A stretch of 64,000 nt of DNA from Basidiobolus meristosporus CBS 931.73. Lineage: Eukaryota > Basidiobolomycota > Basidiobolomycetes > Basidiobolales > Basidiobolaceae. The stretch covers positions 168,615 to 232,614 of the forward strand of contig MCFE01000023.1 of assembly GCA_002104905.1 (NCBI GenBank), given 5' to 3'. The notes beneath the pieces are model-generated. The model did not search any database. It worked only from the letters and a program-made list of their open reading frames with translations, and was not told where the DNA came from. This document shows, piece by piece, positions 24,601-34,533 of this stretch; the stretch's first letter is position 1, and every line of letters begins with the position of its first letter. A program made the translations under genes and the position numbers.

Positions 24601-25165
24601 ATTGGCTGGTGCGGATCCATTCCTTGGTGTGGAGATGGCATCCACCGGTGAGGTTGCCTGCTTTGGTAAGGATAAACATGAAGCTTACCTCGCTGCCATC
24701 CAATCTACCACCAACTTCCGTCTTCCCAAGCGTGGTATCTTGCTCGGAAGAGACCAGCTTACCAATGTTGATGACTTTGTTCACGTCGCCAAGCAATTCA
24801 GCACATTGGACCACCCCCTCTACACCGACAACGAAGAGACTGCTCACCTGTTGAAAGAACACGGGGTTGATTGCAAGCAGGTGGATTTCCCATGGGATGA
24901 GAAGCGTGGTCTCCAGGAGGTTTTGAACCAGCACAGCATTGATTTCTGCGTGAATCTAGCCAAAGAGAAGCCCACTGAAATCATGGACCCCAATTACCGT
25001 ATGCGTCGTAGTGCCGTAGACTTTGGTATCCCTCTATTGAACGACGCCAAGTGCGCTCGTCTCTTCGCCGACGCTTTGGTGATCAAGAAAGAGGAGAACA
25101 AAACCCTTAAGGAAGGGGAACACCCAAGAGAGGTCAAGAGCTGGGACGACTTCCTTTCGATGTAA
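21635..25165 (+). CDS. CPA2: Carbamoyl-phosphate synthase, arginine-specific large chain, mitochondrial
   Basis: Makes carbamoyl phosphate from ammonia, bicarbonate and two ATP for arginine synthesis, with the small glutaminase subunit encoded elsewhere. One uninterrupted frame of 1176 residues. The first ~95 residues are basic and Ser/Arg-rich without acidic clusters ([20 protein letters not shown]), a mitochondrial presequence. The first synthetase half starts [20 protein letters not shown] and contains [13 protein letters not shown]; the second half starts [20 protein letters not shown] and contains [15 protein letters not shown]. Both ATP-grasp domains keep their [20 protein letters not shown]-type and [15 protein letters not shown]-type motifs. 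A short MGS-like allosteric domain ends the protein. No glutaminase or aspartate transcarbamylase is fused, which separates it from URA2. Confidence 0.95.
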   Translation: [1176 protein letters not shown]

Positions 25166-25604
25166 AAAAGCAGAGTCACATGTTAGCTGTGCGTTTCATT
25201 CACAATGCTTAGGTTTACGCTTTTCATTATCCGTAATATTTTTGCCATGTATTTAGTTAGCCATCCTTCACTCTTCTCCCACAACATTTTCTAATTATCA
25301 ATGTGTGTCTTGTTGATGAGAGCCCAACGGTTCACACCATCTCAATATAAATGCTATTTACTCCTTAGAAATATGTCGTGTCTTTACATCTACTTGTTTC
25401 CTATTACCTCGGTGGCCTCGTGGTATTTGGAACGTGAACGAATGAGCAAACAAGGGATGTGCGGAAATTCGTTTGAGAATAGATGGTCACATTATGCCAA
25501 ATAGCTAGATCCTAATCCTCGAAACAGCCAAATTTTGTATATGGGCAAAATTTGTTTATCGACCTCGAGTTATCTCTTATTGAAGCTTTGATTCTTCCTT
25601 CCAA
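25166..25604. other. Intergenic region after CPA2
   Basis: About 440 bases holding the CPA2 3' UTR and the promoter of the next gene. Nothing else recognised. Confidence 0.45.
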
Positions 25605-26272
25605 ATGCTGCTTACCAAGCGTGCTGCAATTCCATCCCTTCTTCGGGCATTTCGCGCTTACTCGACAAATGTCAGACAAGACCCTCAATACAAGGGATTG
25701 TTCTACCATTCTACAAAAGATTCCAAATACGCCGTATCTTTTTTAGACTCGGATAAAGAGGCAGCCATTATCGGATGGGTGCCTGAGGAATGTGTTGGTA
25801 AACTGGGCCAGAAACCAGACTTATTCGTTGTCAACTCTCAATTCCAGGACCTTCTTCACCAGGTCCTGAAGGACAATGCCCACAGTGCTGATAAGACTCT
25901 TAGCGCTTTAGCAAAGCACCAGAAGCAAGGTTGGCTGCATATCTCAGGTACTGTGGGCCTTTTTGAAAGACACTGGTTTTCGTTGGTGATCTAACTAGAT
26001 TGTTGTTGGTAGACGAGAGAAATCCACCCCCTTGGGGAAGGTACCCAGTTGTTGTTTTGTGATATTCGAGTAGCCGTGTCTAACCTCCACCCCTCTTCCA
26101 CTCCAGAATCCCCCTACCAGAAGATATCTTCGGCAGTGTCAACGTAGTGGACGGTGAAATCATTGAAGGCAGCTACCAGCGTATGCTCACCCATCGGATC
26201 GTCTCCTCTAATGGGTTGTTCAAACTCAGTGAGCCATTCCACCAAAAACTACTCCAAGTGTTAAAAGCATAG
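25605..26272 (+). CDS. Conserved fungal protein, probably mitochondrial, unknown function
   Basis: Exons 25605-25947, 26013-26040 (28 bases) and 26107-26272 give 178 residues in consistent phase. The N-terminus MLLTKRAAIPSLLRAFRAYS is a textbook mitochondrial presequence. The mature part reads LFYHSTKDSKYAVSFLDSDK, AAIIGWVPEECVG, a helical middle, DERNPPPWGRIPLPEDIFGS and VNVVDGEIIEGSYQRMLTHR. I recall similar uncharacterised proteins in other fungi (GLLYHPTKDSKFAVSFL-type openings), but no biochemical role. The reading frame, micro-exon splicing and presequence make it a real gene. Confidence 0.75.
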
Positions 26273-26561
26273 CATTCAAGCATTCCATACTGTAACCCAT
26301 TCTGAAATCCCACTTGGCTCTGACTCAATTAAAGATTAAGTTAAATCAACATCCACTTCGAATTCCGCATAAATCTGGCCACAAGCACACATGAATGATC
26401 GGAAACATCAGCATATTTAAGCAGACATCCGATGAACCTAGAGCTAGTGAACAAATATGACGCACAGCCTACAAATCAAAACTTTGATGAATAACTATAT
26501 TTTTTAATTCACCAAGGGAGATCGTGTTGGATAATCTCACTTCACCTTCTTGAAACCCCTC

Positions 26562-27452
26562 ATGGAAAACACCCCAAGGAAAAACGCAGATCGCAGAAAC
26601 AGGAGGAGAAATAGAAAAGGTGGAAGTACCCAGGAAGGGAGTGGTCGTTCCAGTGTCGTACAGTCGGAAGAGTCCCAGACTCCGTCCATAATCGACGACA
26701 GTCACTTGCAGGATAAATTAAAGAAACTCGCAGTGGGCGAGCCCCCTTCTCCTGTCGCTGGAGTGACAACACACACTGTATTTGTAAATTACTCCTCGAA
26801 TACGCCAGCAAAACAAGCCGTGGCCGCAGCGACCACCCTAGAGAATAAGACACAGCGAGCCAAGGATCCTTTTCAGTCGAAGTTTCTCACTGGGCCAGTC
26901 AATCGGCGTAACCGATCTCTCTCCCCAAGCAAAACTACGCTGAATGTGTTTGCCTCTGCTGTTCAGCCAGCCAACGCCCTTTTACTAAACAACCCAAGCT
27001 CGGAGAATCAGTCTTTGCCACCAGCACTTGCCACCACCGACGATGGCCAGGTACGCAGGTCAAGCAGCGCAGATAAGGAAGACTCCACCCCACCACGTAA
27101 TGCTAAACAAACACCTAACCTAAGCCGCACACAGCACAAGCTAATGGTCCAGCGCCAGCACTTCCTCGCCGAGGACGAGAAATCCTTGCTTCACCCCAAA
27201 AACCAAATTCGACTCACCCGCGAGATGGAGCGCATCAACCGGGAGTACGCGAGCTTGAAATTGTTTGAAGATCCCCTCACGGACTCGTTATCCCGGACCA
27301 TGGAGCGCAAGCGTCGCGAGGTTGTTGGCAGTTTGCACCACTCTGCTCTTACGAGGACCGGTGCACCCAACAATGGGTTGGACAACAAGCCACTTACACA
27401 TCGGTCCAACACCGCATCCATAGCAGTGTCCCGTTTCCTGGCCCAGGATTGA
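26562..27452 (+). CDS. TCO89-like TORC1 subunit candidate
   Basis: Intronless, 296 residues from the ATG at 26562; the frame is open slightly further upstream but without ATG. Mostly disordered: a basic NADRRNRRRNRKGG start, then Ser/Pro/Thr-rich stretches. The only ordered-looking part, about residues 195-265, reads SRTQHKLMVQRQHFL, a helical spacer, then REMERINREYASLKLFEDPL and TDSLSRTMERKRREVV. The RTQxKLxxQR core followed by a Glu-Arg helix and a DPL..SL.R motif resembles fungal TCO89, a TORC1 component at the vacuole. The similarity is from memory and covers a short segment, so the call is tentative. Confidence 0.5.
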   Translation: MENTPRKNADRRNRRRNRKGGSTQEGSGRSSVVQSEESQTPSIIDDSHLQDKLKKLAVGEPPSPVAGVTTHTVFVNYSSNTPAKQAVAAATTLENKTQRAKDPFQSKFLTGPVNRRNRSLSPSKTTLNVFASAVQPANALLLNNPSSENQSLPPALATTDDGQVRRSSSADKEDSTPPRNAKQTPNLSRTQHKLMVQRQHFLAEDEKSLLHPKNQIRLTREMERINREYASLKLFEDPLTDSLSRTMERKRREVVGSLHHSALTRTGAPNNGLDNKPLTHRSNTASIAVSRFLAQD

Positions 27453-27836
27453 CCGGTAGTTCATGGCAAATGTTTTGGTTTACCCGCTTGTAAAATACAA
27501 ATAGAACCTGGCCAGAGTTGATACGTTGGGCCTGGCTTACGAATATGACATTGACCCTCGTAGCTATCTTTGAGCGACATTACGCCCACAACCTTCAGGG
27601 TTCTAAATAAAATCAGGGGAAGTTGATTGCGAGATTCGGAATTCAAGTTGGAACCGATGGACATGTATTTGATTTGCTTTGATGTTATCATGATTCAGTT
27701 ACAGTGTGCATGTAACCCAGTAATTAGTCATGTAACGATCTTGCAGACACGTGGAACATTACTAATATCTATCGTTATCGCCTGCGGAGAAGCCCTATTT
27801 TCATTCTTAGATTGTAGAGTTCCTTGAACACTTCCC
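27453..27836. other. Intergenic region
   Basis: About 380 bases between the TCO89-like gene and the small MGGAHSK gene. No feature recognised. Confidence 0.45.
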
Positions 27837-28163
27837 ATGGGCGGAGCACATTCCAAGTCCAAGCGGGATTCCATTCATTCCACCAGCAGTCAACGTACCT
27901 CCTCCTCACAGCGTCCACGACAGAAGCGACTGGTCAAGAAATACAAGTCCCACAGCGGAGCCAGCTACCAGCGTCAGCTGAACTCCGAGGGATTTGAAGA
28001 AGCAGGGGCGGGAGATCTTGAACTTATCAAGGGACCAAACGCCAGTCAAACCAAGACTAAGCCCTCGGTGATGAAACTGTTTCAAAGGAATTCCGTTACT
28101 GACCACACACCGCCAAATACCGCCAACCTTGGACACGTCGCATACAACTCGCCCTCCAATTAA
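27837..28163 (+). CDS. Small basic protein with N-myristoylation motif
   Basis: Intronless frame of 108 residues. It begins MGGAHSKSKRDS: Gly2 and Ser6 fit the N-myristoyltransferase motif (MGxxxS/T context approximate), and the basic residues after it would help membrane binding. The rest is Ser/Lys/Arg-rich and probably disordered (TSSSQRPRQKRLVKKYKSHS). No domain is visible. The upstream CCCATGG context is a good initiation site. Function unknown; myristoylation is a prediction only. Confidence 0.5.
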   Translation: MGGAHSKSKRDSIHSTSSQRTSSSQRPRQKRLVKKYKSHSGASYQRQLNSEGFEEAGAGDLELIKGPNASQTKTKPSVMKLFQRNSVTDHTPPNTANLGHVAYNSPSN

Positions 28164-28480
28164 GAAGCTCAGCCCTTTCCGAAATGGACCGACTTGTTCA
28201 GAATATCAACTACTCTTCACTTGAACACCGTCTACTTCTGGTACACTCTGTATAAACTCCACGAATAATCGACTTCACAATGGACTGATGATCTCTGGTA
28301 GCTCAAACACACCCTCGACTCCAGCACTTCTACTGCGAATGAAAACATCGAAACAGAATAAATTTTTGATGATTTATATTCTCCTTTGTATTGATTCATC
28401 TCCCCAGTGGCGCGTAAAGTGCGGTAATGAAGGGAAAAATGTACAACTCTTTAGATGAGAGAAAACCCATATGATTAGAT
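28164..28480. other. Intergenic region between convergent genes
   Basis: About 320 bases of 3'-flanking sequence. No feature recognised. Confidence 0.45.
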
Positions 28481-29065
28481 TTATTGTTCCATAGCATCGG
28501 AAGCCTTTGAACGATCCTTGCGTTCAAGAAGAGCCTTACGATCCTTGTCGAGCTTCAACTTGGCGAGGACGACCTTGGAGGGGTGAACACCGATGGCGGT
28601 GGCGGCTCCGTTGACTTTTTCACGAGTAAGACGCTCAATGTGGATGACCCACTTCTTACGGTAGACTTGAACAATCTTGCCTTCACGACCCTTGTAGGTA
28701 CCACGAACAACAAGCACTTCATCGTCTTTGCGAACAGGAAGGGAACGAGCCTTTTGGAGAACAAAGGGGATGTTTAGTCGCACTGACATACGGCAAGGTC
28801 TTGTAGGCTCTTACATTGTACTTCTCTCTCAATTCCTTGGAGAGAGGGGCGCTCATGATCTTTCTGCGGATGCTAGAAGGAGCAGCGAAGTGAGCCTTAC
28901 GGCACTTGCGGCGGGAAGAAGTAACGTCTATAGATTGATCCAGGTGAGTATGCGCTCCTCATGTTACGATACCATGCCAGCGTATGCTAATGCCGTCTGC
29001 CACTATCGGGCACATGAATATCTTGGATGGATGGAATGGATTCGCGTACCTTGACTGAACTTCAT
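28481..29065 (-). CDS. RPL26: 60S ribosomal protein uL24 (L26)
   Basis: Large-subunit ribosomal protein placed near the nascent-chain exit tunnel. Exons 29065-29050 (16 coding bases), 28927-28815 and 28750-28481 give 132 residues. The tiny first exon encodes MKFSQ and splices in phase to [20 protein letters not shown], then [18 protein letters not shown]. The last exon has [19 protein letters not shown], the KOW motif, and the conserved [19 protein letters not shown]. Codon bias is strong. The start at 29065 is chosen because only it restores the conserved N-terminus. Confidence 0.93.
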
Positions 29066-30179
29066 GATCCTTATCAAAAAAAAGGGAGAAAGAAGGTTTC
29101 CCACCCGTCGATAGGCACTACAAAAGCGAGGCCATCATCAAGATCACATGATGCGGTGGTTGGCGAACTATAGTCCCCTTGATCACCATGGATCTCACAG
29201 AATTATAGTTCACCGCAGTTCAAGCGTAGTTCCTGTTTTGTGAATTTCGCAAGCGGACCACCCCTCGATGTATAGGCCGATGAAATTGATCGACTCATCG
29301 ACCGAATAATCAATCATCGCCCCACATGGACCAATAGGTTTGTGTGTCATGGGTGAGGTTGTTTGCAGGCGATTTGGTTGAAAGTCAGGCTGCATCTTGG
29401 TGGCAGAGTGAGAAATCGGAATCGGTTCTCATTCAGGGAGGCTTCTGGAAATGCTCGAGGAATTTATCCACATTACGGAGCCCGATTCTAGAAGATTTCC
29501 TTATTCGATTCGATGGTTACATTGTGCACCCGAACACTCCAATGTGCATGTTCTAGAAATTGACCGTAACATTACCAGTGGAAACGTCAGCCCTATATGA
29601 CTCCTTTCGTTCACCCCGAGTGGATGAATTTCATGGTGAGGCTCCAACCATGCATTGGTCGGAAATCATCCAGCATTCTTGGCCGTGCAAGAAATCCCCA
29701 GGTGTGGTGTGAGCTGCGACGCCGTGGTGCCAATTCGCCACCAAGGATTCTCCAAACACACATTCAAATCCATCGAAAACCTGTGTCGTAAAGAAGGGGA
29801 TTCAATTGTCCCTTCCAGAACATTTCCTTATTGGGGTGTCGGTGGGTGAGTCTCATTGGGTTCATGGGATTACTTGCATGAAACCCATATGCCTAAGAGA
29901 CTACATATAAAGTAGCATGCATTAAATGCCAGAAAACCCTTCTAGAATCCGTGGGGATGACCAGATAAATGAAATAAGAAAGTAAAGTGGCAGTTGGGTA
30001 ATAAGGGCGCTAATTTTGGACATCCGGTCCGCCAGTCCTCATTGGGTAAATCAAAATTTTAGTGTGATACTGTGGGACAGAGCCAAAGGTATAAAGCAAC
30101 ACCACCACCTCCGAAAAGCTCAGCTGGTATTCCATTCTACCAACTTCCTCTACCCTTTCTTCACACCACCTGTCTAACC
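29066..30179. other. Intergenic region, 1.1 kb
   Basis: Contains the uL24 promoter on the left and the CTR promoter on the right. Several short open frames on the + strand (29344-29850) have no recognisable protein features. I see no RNA gene. Confidence 0.45.
30090..30095 (+). promoter_or_regulatory. TATA box of the CTR copper transporter gene
   Basis: TATAAA about 85 bases upstream of the ATG at 30180, with a TC-rich leader between. No clear copper-responsive (GCTC-type) element was found. Confidence 0.4.
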
Positions 30180-31292
30180 ATGAAGATTTCTTCCGCCCTG
30201 ATAACCTCGTTTTTAGCGTTCCTGGCATCGAATGTTCGCGCTCAGGACCATTCAGGCCATGGAGGCATGACCCCTAGTAATGATACATCCATCCCTATGA
30301 GCAACGCGTGCTACACAGACCCTTCAAACGCAAACTGTGCCGATTTCCAGATGGATGCTGCCACTCTTAACGCCAGTATCCAAAGCCTCTGTAATGCGAT
30401 GCCATATATGCCAGGTTGTAGCGTAAACAATTTGTGCAATGCCACAACCACCTACAGCTCCAAGCCCTGGTGTAGCAAGATGTCCATCGTCGCGGATGTT
30501 TGCCAGACCGATATGCCGAAGATGTCTGGATGTAAGGCGTGGGTCTCATTGTGCGGGAACAGCACCTCTGTCGTCAAACAATGCAAAAGCGAACCCGAAA
30601 TCCCGAACATCCCTACCACTGCTGAAGCCTCTGGCTTTATCACCAGTATCTGTACGGAAATGAACATGCCTGGCTGCGAGAAGTGCAAATCCTCCTCAGG
30701 AATGTCCAAGAGACAGATGGACATGTCCGGTTCCCAGACATGCGATTATCTCTCTGTATACTCGGATCTTTGTAAATCCATGCCCAACATGAGCCAATGC
30801 CAAAAGTGGTCATCCATGTGCACCGCTACCAAGGATCTCCCTTATTGCACGGCCGGTTCTACCAGTGATGGTGAGCCAGCACCTTCCATGATCATGTACT
30901 TCCACACCGGGATCCACGAGTATATTTTATTTAAGAACTGGATCCCTAAAACCAGTGGTCAGATGGCTGGTGCCTGGTTTGCCATTTTCTTCATTGGGGT
31001 ATTTTACGAAGGATTCGGTGTATTCCGTGGCAACCTCGAAGCCAACTGGGCTGCCACCAACCAACCATGCACTTCCCTGTCCTTGGGCAGTTTTACCGCC
31101 AGTTTACCCCGGGATTGTGTGCGATTGGTGATGAGGTTCATCGATGCTACCATTGGTTACTCGCTCATGTTGGTTACCATGACCTTCAATGTCGCGCTCT
31201 TCTTTGCCGTGATCACTGGCTTGGCATTTGGAACCTTCTTGTTCGCCAAGTTCCGTGCTGCATCCTCCGAACCCAAGTCCGGCTGTCACTAA
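30180..31292 (+). CDS. CTR-family high-affinity copper transporter with Met/Cys-repeat ectodomain
   Basis: Copper(I) importer of the plasma or vacuolar membrane, working as a trimer. Intronless, 370 residues. Residues 1-21 are a signal peptide (SALITSFLAFLASNVRA), followed by HSGHGGM and a long ectodomain. That ectodomain holds four imperfect Met/Cys units at about 71-86, 108-125, 158-169 and 198-214, each with a C...MP.M..C...C pattern. The CTR core begins MIMYFHTGIHEYILFKNW. TM1 lies near 263-282, TM2 carries the MLVTM (MxxxM, 330-334) copper gate, and TM3 the GLAFG (GxxxG, 347-351) helix contact. The tail is short and ends SGCH, a Cys-His copper-handoff end. The ectodomain is far longer than in animal CTR1. 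Confidence 0.9.
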   Translation: MKISSALITSFLAFLASNVRAQDHSGHGGMTPSNDTSIPMSNACYTDPSNANCADFQMDAATLNASIQSLCNAMPYMPGCSVNNLCNATTTYSSKPWCSKMSIVADVCQTDMPKMSGCKAWVSLCGNSTSVVKQCKSEPEIPNIPTTAEASGFITSICTEMNMPGCEKCKSSSGMSKRQMDMSGSQTCDYLSVYSDLCKSMPNMSQCQKWSSMCTATKDLPYCTAGSTSDGEPAPSMIMYFHTGIHEYILFKNWIPKTSGQMAGAWFAIFFIGVFYEGFGVFRGNLEANWAATNQPCTSLSLGSFTASLPRDCVRLVMRFIDATIGYSLMLVTMTFNVALFFAVITGLAFGTFLFAKFRAASSEPKSGCH

Positions 31293-31685
31293 ACCCTTCA
31301 TAGCACTAGATATCCCTGCATAATATAATCCATCTACCCGGTGTAATCCATGTGTCAAATAAGAACTAAATCACTGTTGTCTATAAACTTATTACTTGAA
31401 AATATTTCCCCAATCTCTCGACCAGTGTACACACCAGAACGGAGACAGATCGTTGGTCCAATATCAAGGTTTAATTCATGGTTCACCTACCCCGCTGACG
31501 TGTGTTGTGTCTGGGTAATTGCAAACGCATTCGTGCTACAAGCAGTAATCAAGTAATAGCGGGGTTACCAACCAATGAGAATGGACCTGCTTATGTGAGT
31601 TAGGGGCAAAGGAGATGGAGGCTTGGCTAGTGAATAAAGGTTTAACCAGCAGATGGGCTTCTATATCCAAAGCTGAAATACCACA
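31293..31685. other. Intergenic region
   Basis: About 390 bases with no recognised feature, holding the promoter of the SET-domain gene. Confidence 0.45.
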
Positions 31686-32753
31686 ATGAACATGTTTCTT
31701 TGGAGCTGGGTATTCTACTACTCTTGGCTGCAGATTCAAGGTATTACTTTCGGGCCAACCTGGCTGTATTGTATCTGAGGGAATGACGTGTATTCTCTAC
31801 TTGGTTGTTACTGTTTACTGCCACTAACTCTGGTCAGAAGCTCGTTTGGTATCTTTAGATCCTAAGTTGATACCAAGTATCGAAGTCCCCGGCACCTACG
31901 TTTACAGACATTTCTATTCTTGGGACTATCCCTCCAGATTCAACATCACCTATCTGAGCTGTGTGGTAACCCTTTGGTTTACATACTTCTTACTCCACGG
32001 CTATCGAGAGCTAACCTGCTCAACCCAGATAATCGACCCAGAGATAAAGGAATGGCTGTCGGCTTCTGATTTACAAGAGCAGCTGGCCCCGGAGTTCGAT
32101 AAAGAAAATGAAAGGGTTTGGAGGGAAAATTCAAATATTTATTCAAAGCTATGCGAACAGCAGGATCCTTACGAGGTACAGGAGATTGAGGAGACACCCA
32201 AAGTGTATATTCGGTGGGTAAACTCCCTTGTAGGGTGGGGATTGTTCGCCGAGGAGGCGATTCCACAAAATACCACGATAGGCATCTACACCGGTAGTCC
32301 AAACAGTCTACTACGATATGTCTGATGTGTAAATGGTCAAACTAACCCCCATCCAATCAAGGTATCCTTTCCAACAAGACAACCAACTTTGACTATTCCT
32401 GGGAGTACAATGCTTACACCCAAGTATACGACAAAGATAATGAGCCGGTTTATATAGCCATAGATGGAATGGTGGCAGGGAATCATCTCAGGTTCGTCAA
32501 CCACAACGAAGGTACGCCAGCTGTCTTCTCATTGACACATCCTTACTTGGGTGCTAACTACTTCTCAGAATCCAAAAATGTGTTCCCTCTTTATGCACTA
32601 CACGATGGCATGTGGTGGATATTCTATGTGGCTACCGAATCTATAGAGATAAACCAGCAGCTGCTGACTGATTACGGAAAAGCATACTGGGAGTCCGAGG
32701 AGGATGAGATCGAGGACGAAGCCACGTCGGAAAGCATAAAACGTTCAGAATAA
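31686..32753 (+). CDS. Membrane-linked SET-domain protein
   Basis: Exons 31686-31740, 31838-32293 and 32362-32753 give about 300 residues in consistent phase. Exon 1 encodes the hydrophobic, aromatic MNMFLWSWVFYYSWLQIQ, a signal peptide or anchor. A second span follows (YLSCVVTLWFTYFLLHGY). The SET fold starts with RWVNSLVGWGLFAEEAIPQN and IGIYTG, continues to AIDGMVAGNHLRFVNHNEGT, and ends with IEINQQLLTDYGKAYW. These correspond to the SET opening GxG, the RFxNH pseudoknot and the final tyrosine block. The usual NHSCxPN cysteine is absent and no post-SET cysteines follow. Probably a lysine methyltransferase, but the substrate and membrane placement are unusual. Confidence 0.7.
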
Positions 32754-32845
32754 AGCACCCAGAGCTTATGTACTTTTTATGTAGAGGATCTCACCCAACA
32801 GTCTGCTCCAATATACTTGTCTGATCAATCAAAACCTATTTCAGT

Positions 32846-33215
32846 GTGAAGGGTAGTGGTATGCTTGTTATGTACAGATATGAGCTCCTCTTGTTTGAAT
32901 CCACCTTGAATTTGGCGGAGCATCTATACGAGCGTGAACTACTAGTCCGTAACGCTGTCAAGACGTTCCATGAGGTGGAAAGAACGGAGGCCGAGAGGTT
33001 TCTCCTGAGGAACTTTGTGCGTGTTGGCGTGTTGGAATCTACCAAAAGTCGGCTTTAAAGGACGGGAAGTCAGGGGGTCGTTGCTTTTCATTGCTCTGAC
33101 TTGATTCCGTGTAGGCAGTGCTATATTGCAACTCCCGCTATGGATCCTCCTTGGAACCTATCTTTGAAGCAGCTAAGGACAATGTCTTTTGTTTCAGTTA
33201 AAATAAACGCATCCT
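32846..33215 (+). pseudogene. Broken, internally deleted copy of the downstream EF-hand/ZZ gene
   Basis: Two blocks match the intact gene that starts at 33477. Block 1 (about 32890-33030) matches its first ~60 codons: STLNLAEHLYERELLVRNAV here against STLDLAGRLYEHELLVRNAV there. The first EF-hand loop is lost and the frame is shifted. Block 2 (about 33060-33200) matches the ZZ-finger region near 34121-34255, including the shared stretch GACGGGAAGTCAGGG. The ~900 bases between the two are missing, so the copy has an internal deletion. Indels and stops prevent a full product. Confidence 0.8.
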
Positions 33216-33476
33216 ATGTCAAGTTCCAACCGCAAAGCCTAGTTGACATATGTTAACTTGGATGGCATACCCTCAAGCTTTAAATCTACGGATCAATGTA
33301 CTGTTCATGTAGAGGCCAACAGAAAAATAGTGGCTTATCCAGTAGAGGGTGTTGGCATTGCATGGTGATTCATCAGGTGAGGTGAAAAACCGCACCCAAT
33401 AGCATGCCCCAACATACGTGGGATATCTGGATCAACAATAACTCATCCCAGTGTGGAGGGTAATTGATTCCTTGAA

Positions 33477-34533
33477 ATGAGCACACTTGACTCCACATTG
33501 GATTTGGCGGGGCGTCTATACGAGCATGAACTACTAGTCCGTAACGCAGTCGAGGCGTTCCACGAGGTGGACAAGAATGGAGACCGGGAGGTTTCTCCGG
33601 AGGAACTTCGTGCGTGGTGGAGTCTGCCGAAAACCGTCTTTGATGACCTGTGGGAGCGTGTGGACAAGAACAAGTCCGGTAGTTTGAGTTGTATGGAGTT
33701 CGTGGAGCTATACCAATTCTACAACAACTGGTGCCAGGGCTATTGTTCTCAGTGCGAGAAGCTTCTGCTCAATTCTGACAAATCTGCTCGCCGAGGCTCT
33801 CAGGATGAAATATTATGTTCCCACTGTTTTGAGCAGGTGTCTGACCCCACCGAGTACAGCGTGTATGAAGCCGCCCAACCTGCCTTCGGGAACCTACTCT
33901 CAGCTGAGATTGGTAAAGAGTTTGAGAGACTGGATGTGGACAAGGATGGCTCGGTCACCTTGAAAGAGCTGGAGGATACATACTCTTCAGACTACGTAGA
34001 CTGGTATTTCAATAACTTCGATGGGGACAACAATCAGCTCTTAAATGAGAAGGAGTTTGGATACGGCTTGATCTACTTGAAAATAGCCACTGGCTGTGAC
34101 TCTTGCCACAAGTTGGTTCTGAAGGACGGGAAGTCAGGGTACGAATGCTCACATTGCTCTGACTTGATTCTGTGTAAGCAGTGTTATACTGCAACCTCCG
34201 TCACGGATCATCCTTGCAATTTGCCTCTAGAACCACTGAGGACGACATCTTTTGCGGATCTCGGTTTAGGGGTTACTCAGGAGGGTGTTGATGTTGAGGA
34301 GCCTGAGGTCTACAACGCATACCACCCATTCCTCAAGGAGCTTGGACTAATTGAGGTAAGGAAATGTCCACGTTGGCCATAGCACTACCACTAACCACCC
34401 ACATTTGTGCCTGCTCAATGTATGCTAGGATGCCCCAAAGAAATTCGACCTGGATGCGTTCTTCACCAAAACCAATAACCCCGATTATTCCAAAAGCTGG
34501 GAGGAGGTTGCTAGTTTCTTGACACCCATTTGA
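33477..34533 (+). CDS. Four EF-hand, ZZ-type zinc finger protein
   Basis: Exons 33477-34355 and 34429-34533 give 327 residues. Four EF-hand loops lie at about 32-43 (DKNGDREVSPEE), 63-74 (DKNKSGSLSCME), 153-164 (DVDKDGSVTLKE) and 182-193 (DGDNNQLLNEKE), each with acidic residues at the calcium positions. CSQC (90-93) and CSHC (114-117) form a possible zinc ribbon between the EF pairs. A ZZ-like finger lies at 207-236 (CDSC...CSHC...CKQC). The pairing of EF-hands with a ZZ finger suggests a calcium-dependent adaptor. I do not recognise a named family. A broken duplicate sits directly upstream. Confidence 0.75.
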
